The notes under the pieces were generated by a model. The model searched no databases. It worked only from the letters and a program-made list of their open reading frames with translations, and had not been told where the DNA came from. This document shows positions 11,432 to 21,561 of a stretch of DNA of 64,000 nucleotides, piece by piece; within the stretch, counting starts at the first letter, position 1, and each line of letters begins with the position of its first letter. The translations under genes were made by a program, and so were the position numbers. The stretch comes from Ceratobasidium sp. AG-K (Eukaryota; Basidiomycota; Agaricomycetes; Cantharellales; Ceratobasidiaceae): the NCBI GenBank assembly GCA_037039685.1, contig JAWNGF010000010.1, positions 1,922,001 to 1,986,000 on the forward strand, written 5' to 3'.

Positions 11432-14144
11432 ATGCTTTACAGTAGCCTTCTCGCTATTTCTCTATTCTCTGGCTCGTCTCTGGCGGCCATCGTGCCGTAC
11501 GACTTCAGGATCCGCAATGTCGTCGCAGCTCCAGATGGTTTTCAGCGCTCTGTCGTTTCGGTCAACGGGCTCGTCCCGGGGACCTTGATCACTGTGCGTC
11601 GCCCCGTTTCTGTCTCGTTTGATTCTCACCAATGTCCCCTTCATCCTAGGCACGCAAAGGCGACATCCTCCGCATCAACGTCACTAACGAGGTTAGTTCA
11701 TCTACTGATTTGCTGCGTATATGCGCTGTTTACTCATCATACACGGTATGCAGCTCACGGATGCAAGTATGCGTCGTGCTACCACTATTGTAAGTCCAGG
11801 TTATAAGATTAGATCCCTACAAAAAATAACACGTGTCTCTTAGCACTGGCATGGTTTGGTATGTTTACTTCTCGAATGGTTCGTCCAGCATGACTGAATC
11901 ATCACAGTTCCAGACCGGGACGGCGTCCGAAGACGGCCCGGCTTTCGGTAAGCACCTCTTGCGCACGTGTAACATATCCCACAAGGTCCTTTCTACAGTC
12001 ACGCAGTGCCCGATCTCCCAGTTCCAATCGTACACATATGAAATCCCGCTCGATGAGCAAACTGGAACTTTCTGGTACGCTTTCGTTACTGCGGACGTAG
12101 AACTATTGGGTTTAATGCAGCACCTTGTAGGTACCATAGCCATCTTTCCAGCCAATACGTTGATGGCCTCCGAGGAGCTCGTAAGTCTTATCATATTTTT
12201 TAGTTGGCAACTCGTTGACTTACCCGTTCTATCTGACAGTCATTGTTTACGGTACGTTGGAACAAGTATTAAGCACGACAATGCACGGCTCTTACCCATT
12301 GAATTATCGACTCAGACCCTCAAGACCCTCACCGAAACCTTTACGACGTCGACGACCCTACGACCGTTATTACTCTTGACGATTGGTACAGCGCAGCCTC
12401 ACTCAGTTAAGCTATTACTAACTGAAACGCATAGGTATCACACCCCGGCACCAATTTTACAAGCTCAGTTCTTTGCGACCAATAATACAGCATTGGCTGC
12501 TCCGTATGTATCATTGCACTATGTGAGCTCATAGCTGTGCTCACACCAAATGCAGAGTTCCAGACGCAGGGCTTATCAACGGACGAGGCCGCTATGTCGG
12601 AGGACCGACCGTAAGGCGTTCCGTTATCAACGTTACTAGAGGAAGAAGGTATCGTCTCCGTATCATCAATACCTCTTCCATTGGGTCGTACACCTTTTCC
12701 ATTGAGGACCACCGAATGACAATCATTGTAAGCTTTGGTATATATCAATAAGCGCTGCTCCTGCTCACCCAGTAAACAGGAAGCGGATGGTATTGCGCAC
12801 CAACCCTTGACCGTTGATAGTTTCCAAATTTACGCCGGCCAACGCTACTCTGTCGTGGTTTGTCTATATGCCGCTATCGTGTTGCCCACAAGTTGAAATC
12901 ACTTGGCATAGGTCGAAGCAAACCAAACAGTGGCAAACTACTGGATCCGCTCACCGATGACCGTTGCGAACGCTGCCAATAACCCTAACCGTTAGTGCTA
13001 TTGCTTGGTCCCCATATAATGGAATTCTGATACTTGTCCACAGTTGATGCAACAAATGTCTTTGCCGTCCTCCATTATCAGGGTGCACCAGATGCCGAGC
13101 CCACCACGGAGCAAGGCACAGCCATCGGAACACCATTGGTCGAAGAAAATCTCCACGTGTGTAGATTCGAATTGGTTTACACCGAACCATAAATTGATCG
13201 GTGGCATATGAATAGGCATTGATTAACCCTGGTGCCCCAGGTGGATCTGCTCCCGCGGACGTTGTTATTCCTCTTGTAATCGGACGAAGCACTATCGATG
13301 GCTCGGTCGCGTTTACCTTTAACAGCATTCAGGTGAACCTAGCTGCTCTTTGATGCTACTCAGTGCTTACAGGAAACCCCTATTAGTATCAACCTCCTTC
13401 CCTGCCAACCCTACTCAAAATATTGGCCAACAATGCGACAACTGATGCGGATTTCGGCACCGCCGAGCATACGTTGACGCTGCCATTCAACAAGACAGTT
13501 GTAAGAAGCATCGCTCTTTGTGTGGAAACGAGCCTGACTTTTCAATAGGAACTGGTAATCACTGGGGGCGTCGATCATCCCATCCACCTGCAGTGAGTCG
13601 AAATCCTATAGCATATACGTGGGTTACTTACAACCTGCAGCGGACATGTGTTCGATGTTGTTCAATCTCTTGGAGGGACAAGTGAGCAACTTCGTATCTC
13701 ACTACTCAATATTGCTGATGTCTTCTAGTCAATTATGTTAACCCCCCTCGTCGTGATGTTGTTCGTGTCTCGAGCACAGGTGTCATCCTTCGCTTCCGAG
13801 TACGTGCATTGGCATAAACCGCCACCAAAAGCAATACTGAATGCTCTACTTAGACCGACAACCCTGGCCCTTGGTTTGTTCACTGTCATATTGATTGTAA
13901 GTTTAATTTTAGCCAAGTAGCACACATCGCTCACCGCTTTCGCGCATATAGGGCACCTTGAAGCTGGTACGTGGCTTAGAAGTGCCAACTAATTCAGACA
14001 CTTACCCGTTCTATGATAGGCCTGGCTGTTGTTTTCGCCGAGGCTCCCGACCAGACCCGTCTTGGAGCTCAGAGAGTTGCACCCGCTAGAGGATGGGACC
14101 AGTTGTGTCCTAAGTATGCAGCGCTACCTGCTGGCCTCCAATAG
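11432..14144 (+). CDS. lcc: Laccase A (multicopper oxidase)
   Basis: A secreted blue copper oxidase that oxidises phenols and reduces oxygen to water. The signal peptide ([13 protein letters not shown]) is followed by [20 protein letters not shown]. All four copper signatures can be rebuilt across introns: [35 protein letters not shown] and [18 protein letters not shown]. The axial type-1 position, ten residues after the Cys, is Leu. The gene has roughly 22 exons in 2.7 kb, including a 12-base exon at 12240-12251. Introns split Asp-Trp|Tyr-His-Thr, the HPIHL|HGH box and HCHID|WHL. It ends [14 protein letters not shown] and no frame break was found. It is one of three related laccases in the window, with a Ctr copper importer between copies A and B. 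Confidence 0.9.
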
Positions 14145-14347
14145 CTGTGGGAAAAGCCAAAGCCGAGGCTGTTCGGGAAGATTAAATATGGTTTAAATGT
14201 TTGGATGAAACTCTTGTTGTCATTCGTACACTCCAACTGTGTCTGGGTTAACTTGGGAATGAAAAAGAATCAATTTAACATAACCAAACGGCTCAAAAAT
14301 GTGAATTAAAGGAATAGGTAAAAATATAAGCAAAACAAATCAAGCGC
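14145..14347. other. Short convergent intergenic region
   Basis: Laccase A (+) and the next gene (-) converge here. The sequence is AT-rich near 14270-14340, consistent with overlapping 3' untranslated regions. No other feature was seen. Confidence 0.4.
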
Positions 14348-15089
14348 TCAAAAGGCAAGTTGAATCGCTCCAGGTCGCGGTGTGGTGGCTAGACCTCCCT
14401 GCAGCGGCATCTGACCCGCCAACCATAGCTCAGGCTCGGTGAACATGGCTCGGTCAGGAAAAATCTCTCTAATATCGCACTCAAATCCTTCAGCGCGGAG
14501 GATATACCGTCTCCACAAACTTTCTTTCCCATCTTCGACCTCTTCCAAGCCAACCTCGAGCAAATCAAATTCGGCACGAGCACCGGCCTGGCGGGCAAGC
14601 GTTCGGAACGCCTCTCCAACGGTTAGATGGTCATCGGCGATCAAATGGGCTGCCTGGGGAGATGTGATGCGCAAGGTTGAGATACAGACGCACACTACAT
14701 GCGATTCACAAAGTAGATGGACTCGACGTGCTTGTTCGTAAGGCGTCGCCGCGCTTGCGGTGGGACCGGAGCCCGACGTAGGGGTTTCCCAGACGCGATG
14801 AACCTGGATATCTCGGTTGAATGATGATCTAAGTACTCGTTAGTAAGTATGAGAGTATTCCGTAGGTACTACGAAGTGAAGTTCGTAGTTACAATACTCA
14901 CTTGAGAGTTTGTTTCAAATTGCCTTGAGATGTCAAAATAGCCCGTTCCGTTTGGGTGATTTCCTCTGGCCAATCCATCTATATTTAGCCATAAATTCAA
15001 TCATTATGAGAATTGAGCTCTCCTCAAAATGAAAACCCTACCTCGATGACAGTTTCCACTTGCTCTAGATAGGAAAGTCGACGGGACAT
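14348..15089 (-). CDS. Unrecognised protein sharing a C-terminal domain with the 6621-9271 gene
   Basis: Three exons join exactly on the minus strand: 15089-15042, 14978-14902 and 14828-14348, giving 201 residues. The protein begins MSRRLSYLEQVETVIE, then reads DWPEEITQTERAILTSQGNL, SSFNRDIQVHRVWE, SHVVCVCISTLRITSP, HLIADDHLTVGEAFRTLA and FPDRAMFTEPELW. The same order of motifs (WPE-x-IT, LT-x-x-GNL, SHVVC, ITSP-x-x-AH, W-R-x-Y, DR-x-MFT) closes the larger gene at 6621-9271, so the two belong to one family. This copy lacks the YxxAW region and appears to be a complete stand-alone domain. The function is unknown, and no signal peptide or membrane segment is visible. Confidence 0.65.
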
Positions 15090-15224
15090 AATGTGGGAGA
15101 GACGAAAATAGGTAACTAGAAGCCGTGGTGTCAAAAACTGAGCGTGCTCTACGTGAAAGCCGGAGGTTGTAATATGAAGCTAATACAACAACAAGTAAAA
15201 TTACTGCCAATAGTGATAAAAACA

Positions 15225-15395
15225 GGGGGATAGAAAACGAACCAAGAAACTTGTGGGGTCGGGGATAATTATAAGCCTGGCTCTCGAAGTAAAAACACAC
15301 GCAAGGGGTCCAACGAGCGAGCTCTTAGCGGAGTTGAATTACATATGAATGGGTAGAGTCAGGCCGACTCCTCTGATCAAAATGCCGTTCTAGGC
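15225..15395 (-). repeat. Diverged direct repeat, copy 1 (downstream side of FunK1)
   Basis: This segment aligns by eye with 19045-19215: shared strings include GGTCGGG-ATAA-TATAAGC, CGAGCTCTT and GATCAAAATG in the same order. Read on the minus strand, copy 2 is an open frame, whereas this copy has lost its frame. The two copies bracket the FunK1 kinase gene. Confidence 0.6.
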
Positions 15396-15410
15396 CATCA
15401 ACTCGCGCAC

Positions 15411-15500
15411 GAAGGCCCAGTGACCGAGCTTGCCAGTGAATTGGTACATTTCTTCCCCGAGCTTGCCGAATACTAGAGCTTAGCATTCCTATGACAGTGT
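15411..15500 (-). pseudogene. Short coding remnant of unknown family
   Basis: The minus strand reads LVFGKLGEEMYQFTGKLG, then HWAFVRELMA and a stop at about 15411. It looks like the C-terminus of a protein, but no upstream exons or family could be found. It lies beside the decayed direct repeat, so it may belong to the same relic. Confidence 0.3.
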
Positions 15501-15691
15501 TCCGGCCAAGCTCCGCGCCTATCGCGATCTACTTTGTCAAGTATAATAGGGCCGATATTCGTTTGGAGTCTCCAAAATGCTACTTTCAGCTTGTGGTGAA
15601 ACGTCCCGCTTAGCTAAGATAAACGCAACTGAGCTGGCAGCTCTACATGTAATAGAAACAAAAAACCAAACAAATTGTACAACCAGCTACC

Positions 15692-18664
15692 CTACGCAAT
15701 ATTCAACGCGTCCATAATGATATTCACCACGCGGGGGAACATAGACGTAGCCGGTTCGTCCCTTGGAATCTCCCATACATCAACTTGATGGAAAAGCGTG
15801 CCTAAACCCAAGATAACCTTGGTAAAGATAGGATCAGAAGCCCAAGTATTTTTGCATAGTTGAAGAGTTTTTTCCATAGTAGATCCACCACGCATTGCAC
15901 AGTCTTGAAGCCGGGATTGTTTGATAGCCGCAATCGTTTCAAGGGTGCCAGTGCCCATGGAATCGAGGATGTGTTGCGCCTTGCTGGATATATGCTGAGA
16001 GTCTTCATCACGGTGAGCCGCGACAGACCACAGTATCAACCAAAAAAAAGACTCAAGGTCGTCTAGGTAGCTGTGATGATATGGGGTTCCCGAGGGGGTG
16101 AATGAGACATGAATTGACATAAACGCCGGTGTTCCCTGGTGCGTCGCTCAGCCAAATACAGGCAGCCAAAGTTAAAGACACTCACAGTTCGAAACTCGAT
16201 CTTTTCCTTTCGACTATCCTGAGGTTGAGATTCCCACTCCAGGCGAGCTGACGAGGCTTGGCTTGTGGTTTGCGGTGGTGTGGATGGAACAGGAAGACCT
16301 TGATGCAAGTTCGTCCGGCGTCGCTTCCTTTCAGGTAGCACAATCTCCGAGGAAGTTTCAGTAAGATGGGTAGTACGGTTGTCTGCTTTGCCAGTAGATA
16401 CTTCAGCGGAATGGCCCCAGGCGTCATGTGTTGTAGACCAGGGCGCCAACAGCGTATGTTTCGCGTGCAGGTCAAAATCCGAGAGCATCCCGGTGGGGCT
16501 GCGAGGCACTCGAGCAAGGAACTGTTGTAGCATATCCTCGGATTTGAGGAGCAGTGGTGCTTGCATCCTCATGGCTGCGAGCCAAGGTTCCTCGGGCAGC
16601 TCTCGTTGATCCGGACCCATTGTCTCGCCACTTTTCCCAGGGCCTTCCCGCTGGAGAATCATCACATTCCCATCGCTGATGTCCCTGTGCAGAGCTCCCA
16701 TGTTAAACAACCGCCAGTAGCCTATATCGCAGCGGTTAGTGTTCGGAACGGGAGAAAGTTGTGGACTTACCTAGGATTGCGTCTAGTACGGCACTCATAA
16801 ACTCGACTGGATTGTTTGCTTCTGATAGTAGTACCCCGATGCTAGATATAAGGATGTACGAGCAGATCCGCCGCTTCCGCGTACTCGACGTGGGCCGATG
16901 CTGACTAGTGTCTATTTCAACTACAGCGGCGTTAGCGTTCAAGGTAACTCGCGGAAACCAGAGCGTACCAAGCCCCCCCTCCGTTACGATCTCGTCGTCC
17001 ATCGGGACAGGTATCGCAATGTCCCGCAGGTTGTCGCACACCTCCATCTTCTCCCATTGTGCGGTTGTCGCTACACAGCTCGGAGCCCAGCATTGTCCTT
17101 TAATACGTGGCGAGCAGTGGCATCGTCCTGGTGCATCAGAATGCCAGACATGCTGTGCAAGACCAAACATCCCTTTGAAGTGCTCCATCACCTCGCCCTC
17201 CGAGTCGCGGCCTGGGTCGCGCCAGATGGTCTTGAGCACGTAGTCCCTGCCTCGGGGTTCTTCCACCTCGTACCTCTTTCTCTTGCCCTTGGCTTGATCC
17301 TTCTCTTTCTCTTGCGCTTTCTCTAGCACTTCTTTCCCTTGAGCCTGATAGCGCGTCTCCATCATGCCGGATTTGACGTAGCCGCGCACCTCGCGCAGTC
17401 GTAGTACAATCGTCGCTCGACCACGTATGCTCTTCCGATGGCACAGTCTGTCCACCACCTCGAACCTCCGAGTCTGAACTGCGCTTGACGAGTCGGTAAC
17501 AGGAGCCGCCGACTTCTCGAACGCGGACACAGGCAAGTCGACATAGTACTTTAGTCGGCCTGCTTCGTTCAGCTCCGTATCGAAAGCCGCGTCATAGCCC
17601 ATGTGGGTCCTGTCGAGCAGAAGGAGAGACGCGAAAGCCCTGGTAAACTCCTCGAACTGATTCCTCATGTCGATTCTTGGCGAGTACAGGATGCCAGCCC
17701 GATCGAACAGCACAAATGTCGCTTCGGCCCCGCAGATCGTCAGCCCAAACAGGTGTCGACGGTGAAGCTGATGCGCAAACGTCGCGCGGGCGTATCGGGA
17801 TAGCTGCTTCATCGCTGCCTTGTGGTGACTTGGTAGTTTCTTGATCTCGATCGACATACGCACCGTCTCCCAGTGCTCAATCTCGTGGTAATTGAACAAA
17901 ACGATGTCGGGTTTGAGCCCGGCGGTTTCGACTTCATCCGAGCCAACGGCTTGGGAGTGCCGATCTCGAAAGTCTGGATCGAGTGGAACATTATCGAGGT
18001 CATCGTCGGAGAAGAGGCTGGAGGCTTGATCAGTCTGGCTGCTACCCAGGTTGTCCCCTGGCAGGTGAGCCTTAACCCTATCGACGCTGCGTTTGATCGC
18101 ATTCAGGATCTTGAGGACGGGAGCATAGAGTGCTGCTTCACTCGCGATCTGGTCAGGGAACTCCCATTGCTGATGGCTCGCGTTGTATGCTTCACTTTGA
18201 CGACAGCCTGCCAAGACGGCGTCGAGCGTGCATGAGTCGCCGGTCAAGAAATGATCAATAAAAAAAGGGTCGCGGAATATGGCGTTGTGCATCTCCGACT
18301 CGATATTTACATCTAGCTGAGCTTGCGTCATTAGTGCTGGAGCGGCGGGTTCGGACTGACGAAACGAGTGCGAAGCAGTCTTCGCGGACGAAGTGGTAGG
18401 ACCGCTGCGGTGGGCACTGCCTAATTTTATGGGGGTGGTATTTAGGCTTTCGAAGGGGTTTCGTTGAGTAGGAACGGAGGATGTGTTGCTAGCAGAGACG
18501 GGACTGGGTCGAAGAGATGAGGTCGACGGGGGCGCAGCGGCGGCCGAAGTAGGATCCCAGTTCAGAACAGCGCCAGTGGCACCAGGTTCGTCCAAGATGA
18601 GTTGAGACTTAGCCTGAGCAGAAACTCTGGGTCGATGCGTACTATATTTACTGCGGGGAGACAT
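15692..18664 (-). CDS. Fungal-type protein kinase (FunK1 family)
   Basis: Three exons on the minus strand, 18664-16771, 16721-16186 and 16135-15692, give 957 residues in frame. The N-terminal third is Ser/Pro-rich. The FunK1 region follows: NIESEMHNAIFRDPFFIDHF, AGLKPDIVLFNYHEIEHWET, the Lys-containing MSIEIKKLPSHH, and LFGLTICGAEATFVLFDR. Exon 2 carries the catalytic loop GALHRDISDGNVMI and a DFD motif (LSDFDLHAKH) in place of DFG, as FunK1 proteins often show. Exon 3 has GTPAFMSIHVSF and SYLDDLESFFWLILWSVAAH, typical of the family C-lobe. The substrate is unknown. An intron-like GTATGT...GTAG stretch just upstream suggests a spliced 5' leader. The alternative ATG at 18703 adds 13 residues. 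Confidence 0.85.
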
Positions 18665-18703
18665 GACTACGTGAGTAGAGGCGAAGGAGCAAAATCGCAG
18701 CAC

Positions 18704-19038
18704 ATACCTAGTTTTTCTCGACCTTCAACCCCCCAGCGCTGACAAATAGGAGTAGAAGAAGGACGTGGTCCAAGTCGAAGTCAAAAGGTCCAAGCGGCCA
18801 GAGGGTGGCGGTCGCAAACAAGGAGCCTCGCGCTTGCTGAAAACCTAGATTTTTTTCTATACGAACCGGTGGTAACCCACACCCCATCAGCCGACAGGAC
18901 CTGATGAGGAAGGCGGGAAGGTAAGCAATTAGAACGCCGCAAGATTTAAAAAATCAGCGTGATTTACATGCTAGTCAAATATTACAACATAAATCTAAGC
19001 CAGACGGCCACTACAACCGCTTGCCGTGGTGACACAAG
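18704..19038. other. Upstream region of FunK1
   Basis: Holds the probable spliced 5' leader of the kinase gene near 18665-18720. The remainder is AT-rich with no open frame worth calling. Confidence 0.35.
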
Positions 19039-19254
19039 CTAGAGGGCCAGAAATTGAACTAAATAGCCCGTAGGGTCGGGATAACTATAAGCTTTCTTGG
19101 GGTAAATACACATATGAGCAACCCAACGAGCCCTTGTCGCGAGCTCTTGACGAAGTTGAAGTGTATCCGAATAGGTGGGTAGAATCAAGCCGACCCCGGG
19201 ATCAAAATGTCGACACACTCTAACGCAATTCAAGTTCGTAGGAGCGACGTCCAA
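19039..19254 (-). other. Direct repeat copy 2 with an intact 71-codon frame
   Basis: This copy of the FunK1-flanking repeat is open for 71 codons on the minus strand, including HFDPGVGLILPTYSDTLQL, RQELATRARWVAHMCIYPKK and AYSYPDPTGYLVQF. The first copy, at about 15225-15395, encodes recognisably related residues (RGVGLTLPIH, IIPDPTSFLVRF) but is interrupted by stops. It could be a small gene, one exon of a larger gene, or part of a repeated element. I do not recognise it. Confidence 0.4.
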
Positions 19255-19381
19255 CCAATGGCCTTGAAGTCATACAGCATACAATCAATCATGGAAATGA
19301 GACGTGAAATACAGCAATGTCTTAACAACAGATTCGGGTCCTCCCTAGGTCACTAACAATAATAGGGAGTAGCATATACGC

Positions 19382-20188
19382 CTAGTATGAAACGACCCAC
19401 GCCTTTCCTGCCCACTTCTCCCAATCCGCCAGCACTTTCTCCACGACAAAATGTGCAACGTCGGCTCGGGACACGACCCATGCACTGGTTAGTTCCTGTC
19501 CCACCCTATAAGCATCCGGCTTCTCGTCCGCACGGCACTTTCCAGACGTGAGGACTGACGGTCGAACGAGCACCATGTTTTGAGGTGCGAGCCACCCTTC
19601 GTTACCGGTAGCACCCAATATGTTGGCCTCAAGGCCCATCTTGTCAACATGTGGGAGTTGAAGTAACCACCCGTAATAGACCTTCCATGGGAGAGGAAGG
19701 AGCGAATGGGAGCGTTCGTCAAGGCCGTTGGATGAGATCGCTACGAGCCTGGGGCGTGTAGCAGGTGTGGTGGAGGATTGGATAACCGAAAGAAGTGTGG
19801 CCATGCTCCGCGTTGTAAGGTCGGGAGGCGTGATGATGAAGCCTTTTGTGAGCGAGAAACCAGGATCACCGCCTGCACCAAGAGCGTAAGTAACGACATG
19901 GTGAGAAGCGTTCGCCAGCCAAGTGTGCTTACCGAGTCCAAAGAATACAAGGTCAACTTGTCCGTTGCCCTTGGCGGTATCCCAAGCTCGTTGGAGGTCA
20001 TCACGTATGAGCCCATCACCACGAACGAGCTTCGCCTTGCCATCCCGAATGTAGCTGCTCATGGCAGGATCAGACTCCAGTACATCAGGTTTGCGGAGCA
20101 GCAGGGTGACAGTATGACCTTGTGTCAGCAGGCGCTGAGTGACAAAGTAGCCCGTATTGCGGGAACCACCGAGAACTAGTACGCGCAT
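19382..20188 (-). CDS. NAD(P)-binding Rossmann protein (atypical SDR/NmrA-like)
   Basis: An intronless gene of 268 residues. It opens MRVLVLGGSRNTGYFVTQRL, a Rossmann beta-alpha start with a GGSRNTG nucleotide-binding loop like the G-x-x-G-x-x-G of NmrA and atypical SDR proteins. Next come GHTVTLLLRKPDVLESD and VRGDGLIRDDLQRAWD, the usual 'domain NAD-binding 10' layout. The C-terminal half has LVAISSNGLDE, a Tyr-Tyr-Gly-Trp stretch, VLVRPSVLTSGKC and WVVSRADVAHFVVEKVLA, which fits the family. No catalytic YxxxK is evident, so it may bind the cofactor as a sensor or reduce a small substrate. It lies alone between FunK1 material on both sides. Confidence 0.75.
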   Translation of the reverse strand: MRVLVLGGSRNTGYFVTQRLLTQGHTVTLLLRKPDVLESDPAMSSYIRDGKAKLVRGDGLIRDDLQRAWDTAKGNGQVDLVFFGLGKHTWLANASHHVVTYALGAGGDPGFSLTKGFIITPPDLTTRSMATLLSVIQSSTTPATRPRLVAISSNGLDERSHSLLPLPWKVYYGWLLQLPHVDKMGLEANILGATGNEGWLAPQNMVLVRPSVLTSGKCRADEKPDAYRVGQELTSAWVVSRADVAHFVVEKVLADWEKWAGKAWVVSY

Positions 20189-20860
20189 GGTGATATGAGT
20201 AAGTTGGAGAGAAGTATTCGATCTGAGCAGGGGTGGAAAGCTGTTTATGCTCTACTGCTTCAATTCCAGCCTGCATATATAGCCAGAGCATCATATCAGC
20301 GAGCTCCAAACCGACTTGGCCGACTACGAGACTCATTCGGTCGACGAGTTGAGTCGGCCAATCAAAATTGACTTGCACCCGCATCCCATTCGGATGTCTT
20401 GCAGGATGGAGGCCGAATTCCTCTCGGTGATGATGTAACATGGACAGACCCAGGCCGAGAGCGCTTATTGCGCAGCTTCGGCGATTCGAGAGGCAATGCG
20501 ACTAATAGAGTCGCAGCACCTCACACAGCCGTCATGCATGTACTCGGGTCAACCGGGTGCCTACAGGAGTCCCACTGGCACCAATCCAATGATAGCGTCT
20601 GATTGAGCAGCACGACAAAACAGGTAGCACTGTACTATTACGAGGGGTGGCTCTGAGCTTTCAGACTTGCGCGCGCGATCTTACATCTCAAGAACTTACT
20701 CAACGGGTAAGCGCCTGTACTTTTCCACAATAGATTCTGGCCACACAAATCATCTGAGGATCGAAGACGAAGCATATCAGCACACTCAATTATTTCGGAC
20801 TCAGATTGAAGCAAAAGTGTCTAGTTTCAGTACAAAAATGGCAACAAGTCATGCAATCAA
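20189..20860. other. Intergenic region
   Basis: No supported gene. A CGCGCGCG-like run occurs near 20668. The last 60 bases already resemble the 3' flank of the FunK1 gene. Confidence 0.3.
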
Positions 20861-20935
20861 CTACTCTGCGCAAGCTTCAACGCATACCATGATGATGTTG
20901 ACCACGCGGGGGAACCATTTACGCCGGTTCAAAAG
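20861..20935 (-). pseudogene. FunK1 3'-end relic
   Basis: The minus strand encodes FPRVVNIIMVCVEACAE, which matches the end of the FunK1 gene at 15692 (MFPRVVNIIMDALNIA). The DNA also matches, including CCACGCGGGGGAAC and the downstream CAACTACTCTGCGCAAG-like flank. No other kinase motif lies next to it, so this is an isolated remnant of a lost or rearranged copy. Confidence 0.6.
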
Positions 20936-21561
20936 ATGATGAGAAAAACTCGAGTTAATGACTTTTCCTTTGGTGGCGCTTGAGGTAAAATGTACGAGCG
21001 GTTGAAGTGAGTTGTACGATGGCAATCCTGGTGGAATAAAACACACAAATAAGGCCTGGTGCTGTACAATACCTGACAGGCATCTGCGAACGCCGAGGAG
21101 AGGAGTACAGTAAATTATTTCGTGACGTTCATGTCACTCACAAGAGTATTTCACCCATCAACCTGGTTCTTTTCATGAGACTGGGCGGTCGTGTCTTGTG
21201 ACGTGGGCAAGACAAAGGATAATTTGCTATGCCCCAAACTGTCAGCTTAACACGCAGAAGCATGTAACCTGTCTCAGTTGTTCTCAAATCCAAGTTCAAC
21301 TTGGTCCTACTCTTCCGCCAAGATGCTGCTCTATTCTCACATTGTGCCTAGCTGTATTCGCGTTTATGTGTCTCACCGCGAGCCTCTATAGCTCATGTTA
21401 GCATTTTGATGCAACGGATGCCATTCTGTTTGGCGTACTTCCGGATACCTTGATGCATGCGGACAACTCTAAATCAGACCTCCTAGATTTTAAAAGCGCC
21501 TCGAACTAGTTTCAGTATGGCTATATTCCCCAAATACATCTATAAATCAACTCGGCCTTGT
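20936..21561. other. Intergenic region downstream of HisRS
   Basis: Only short incidental frames. No repeat, RNA gene or regulatory site was recognised. Confidence 0.3.
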
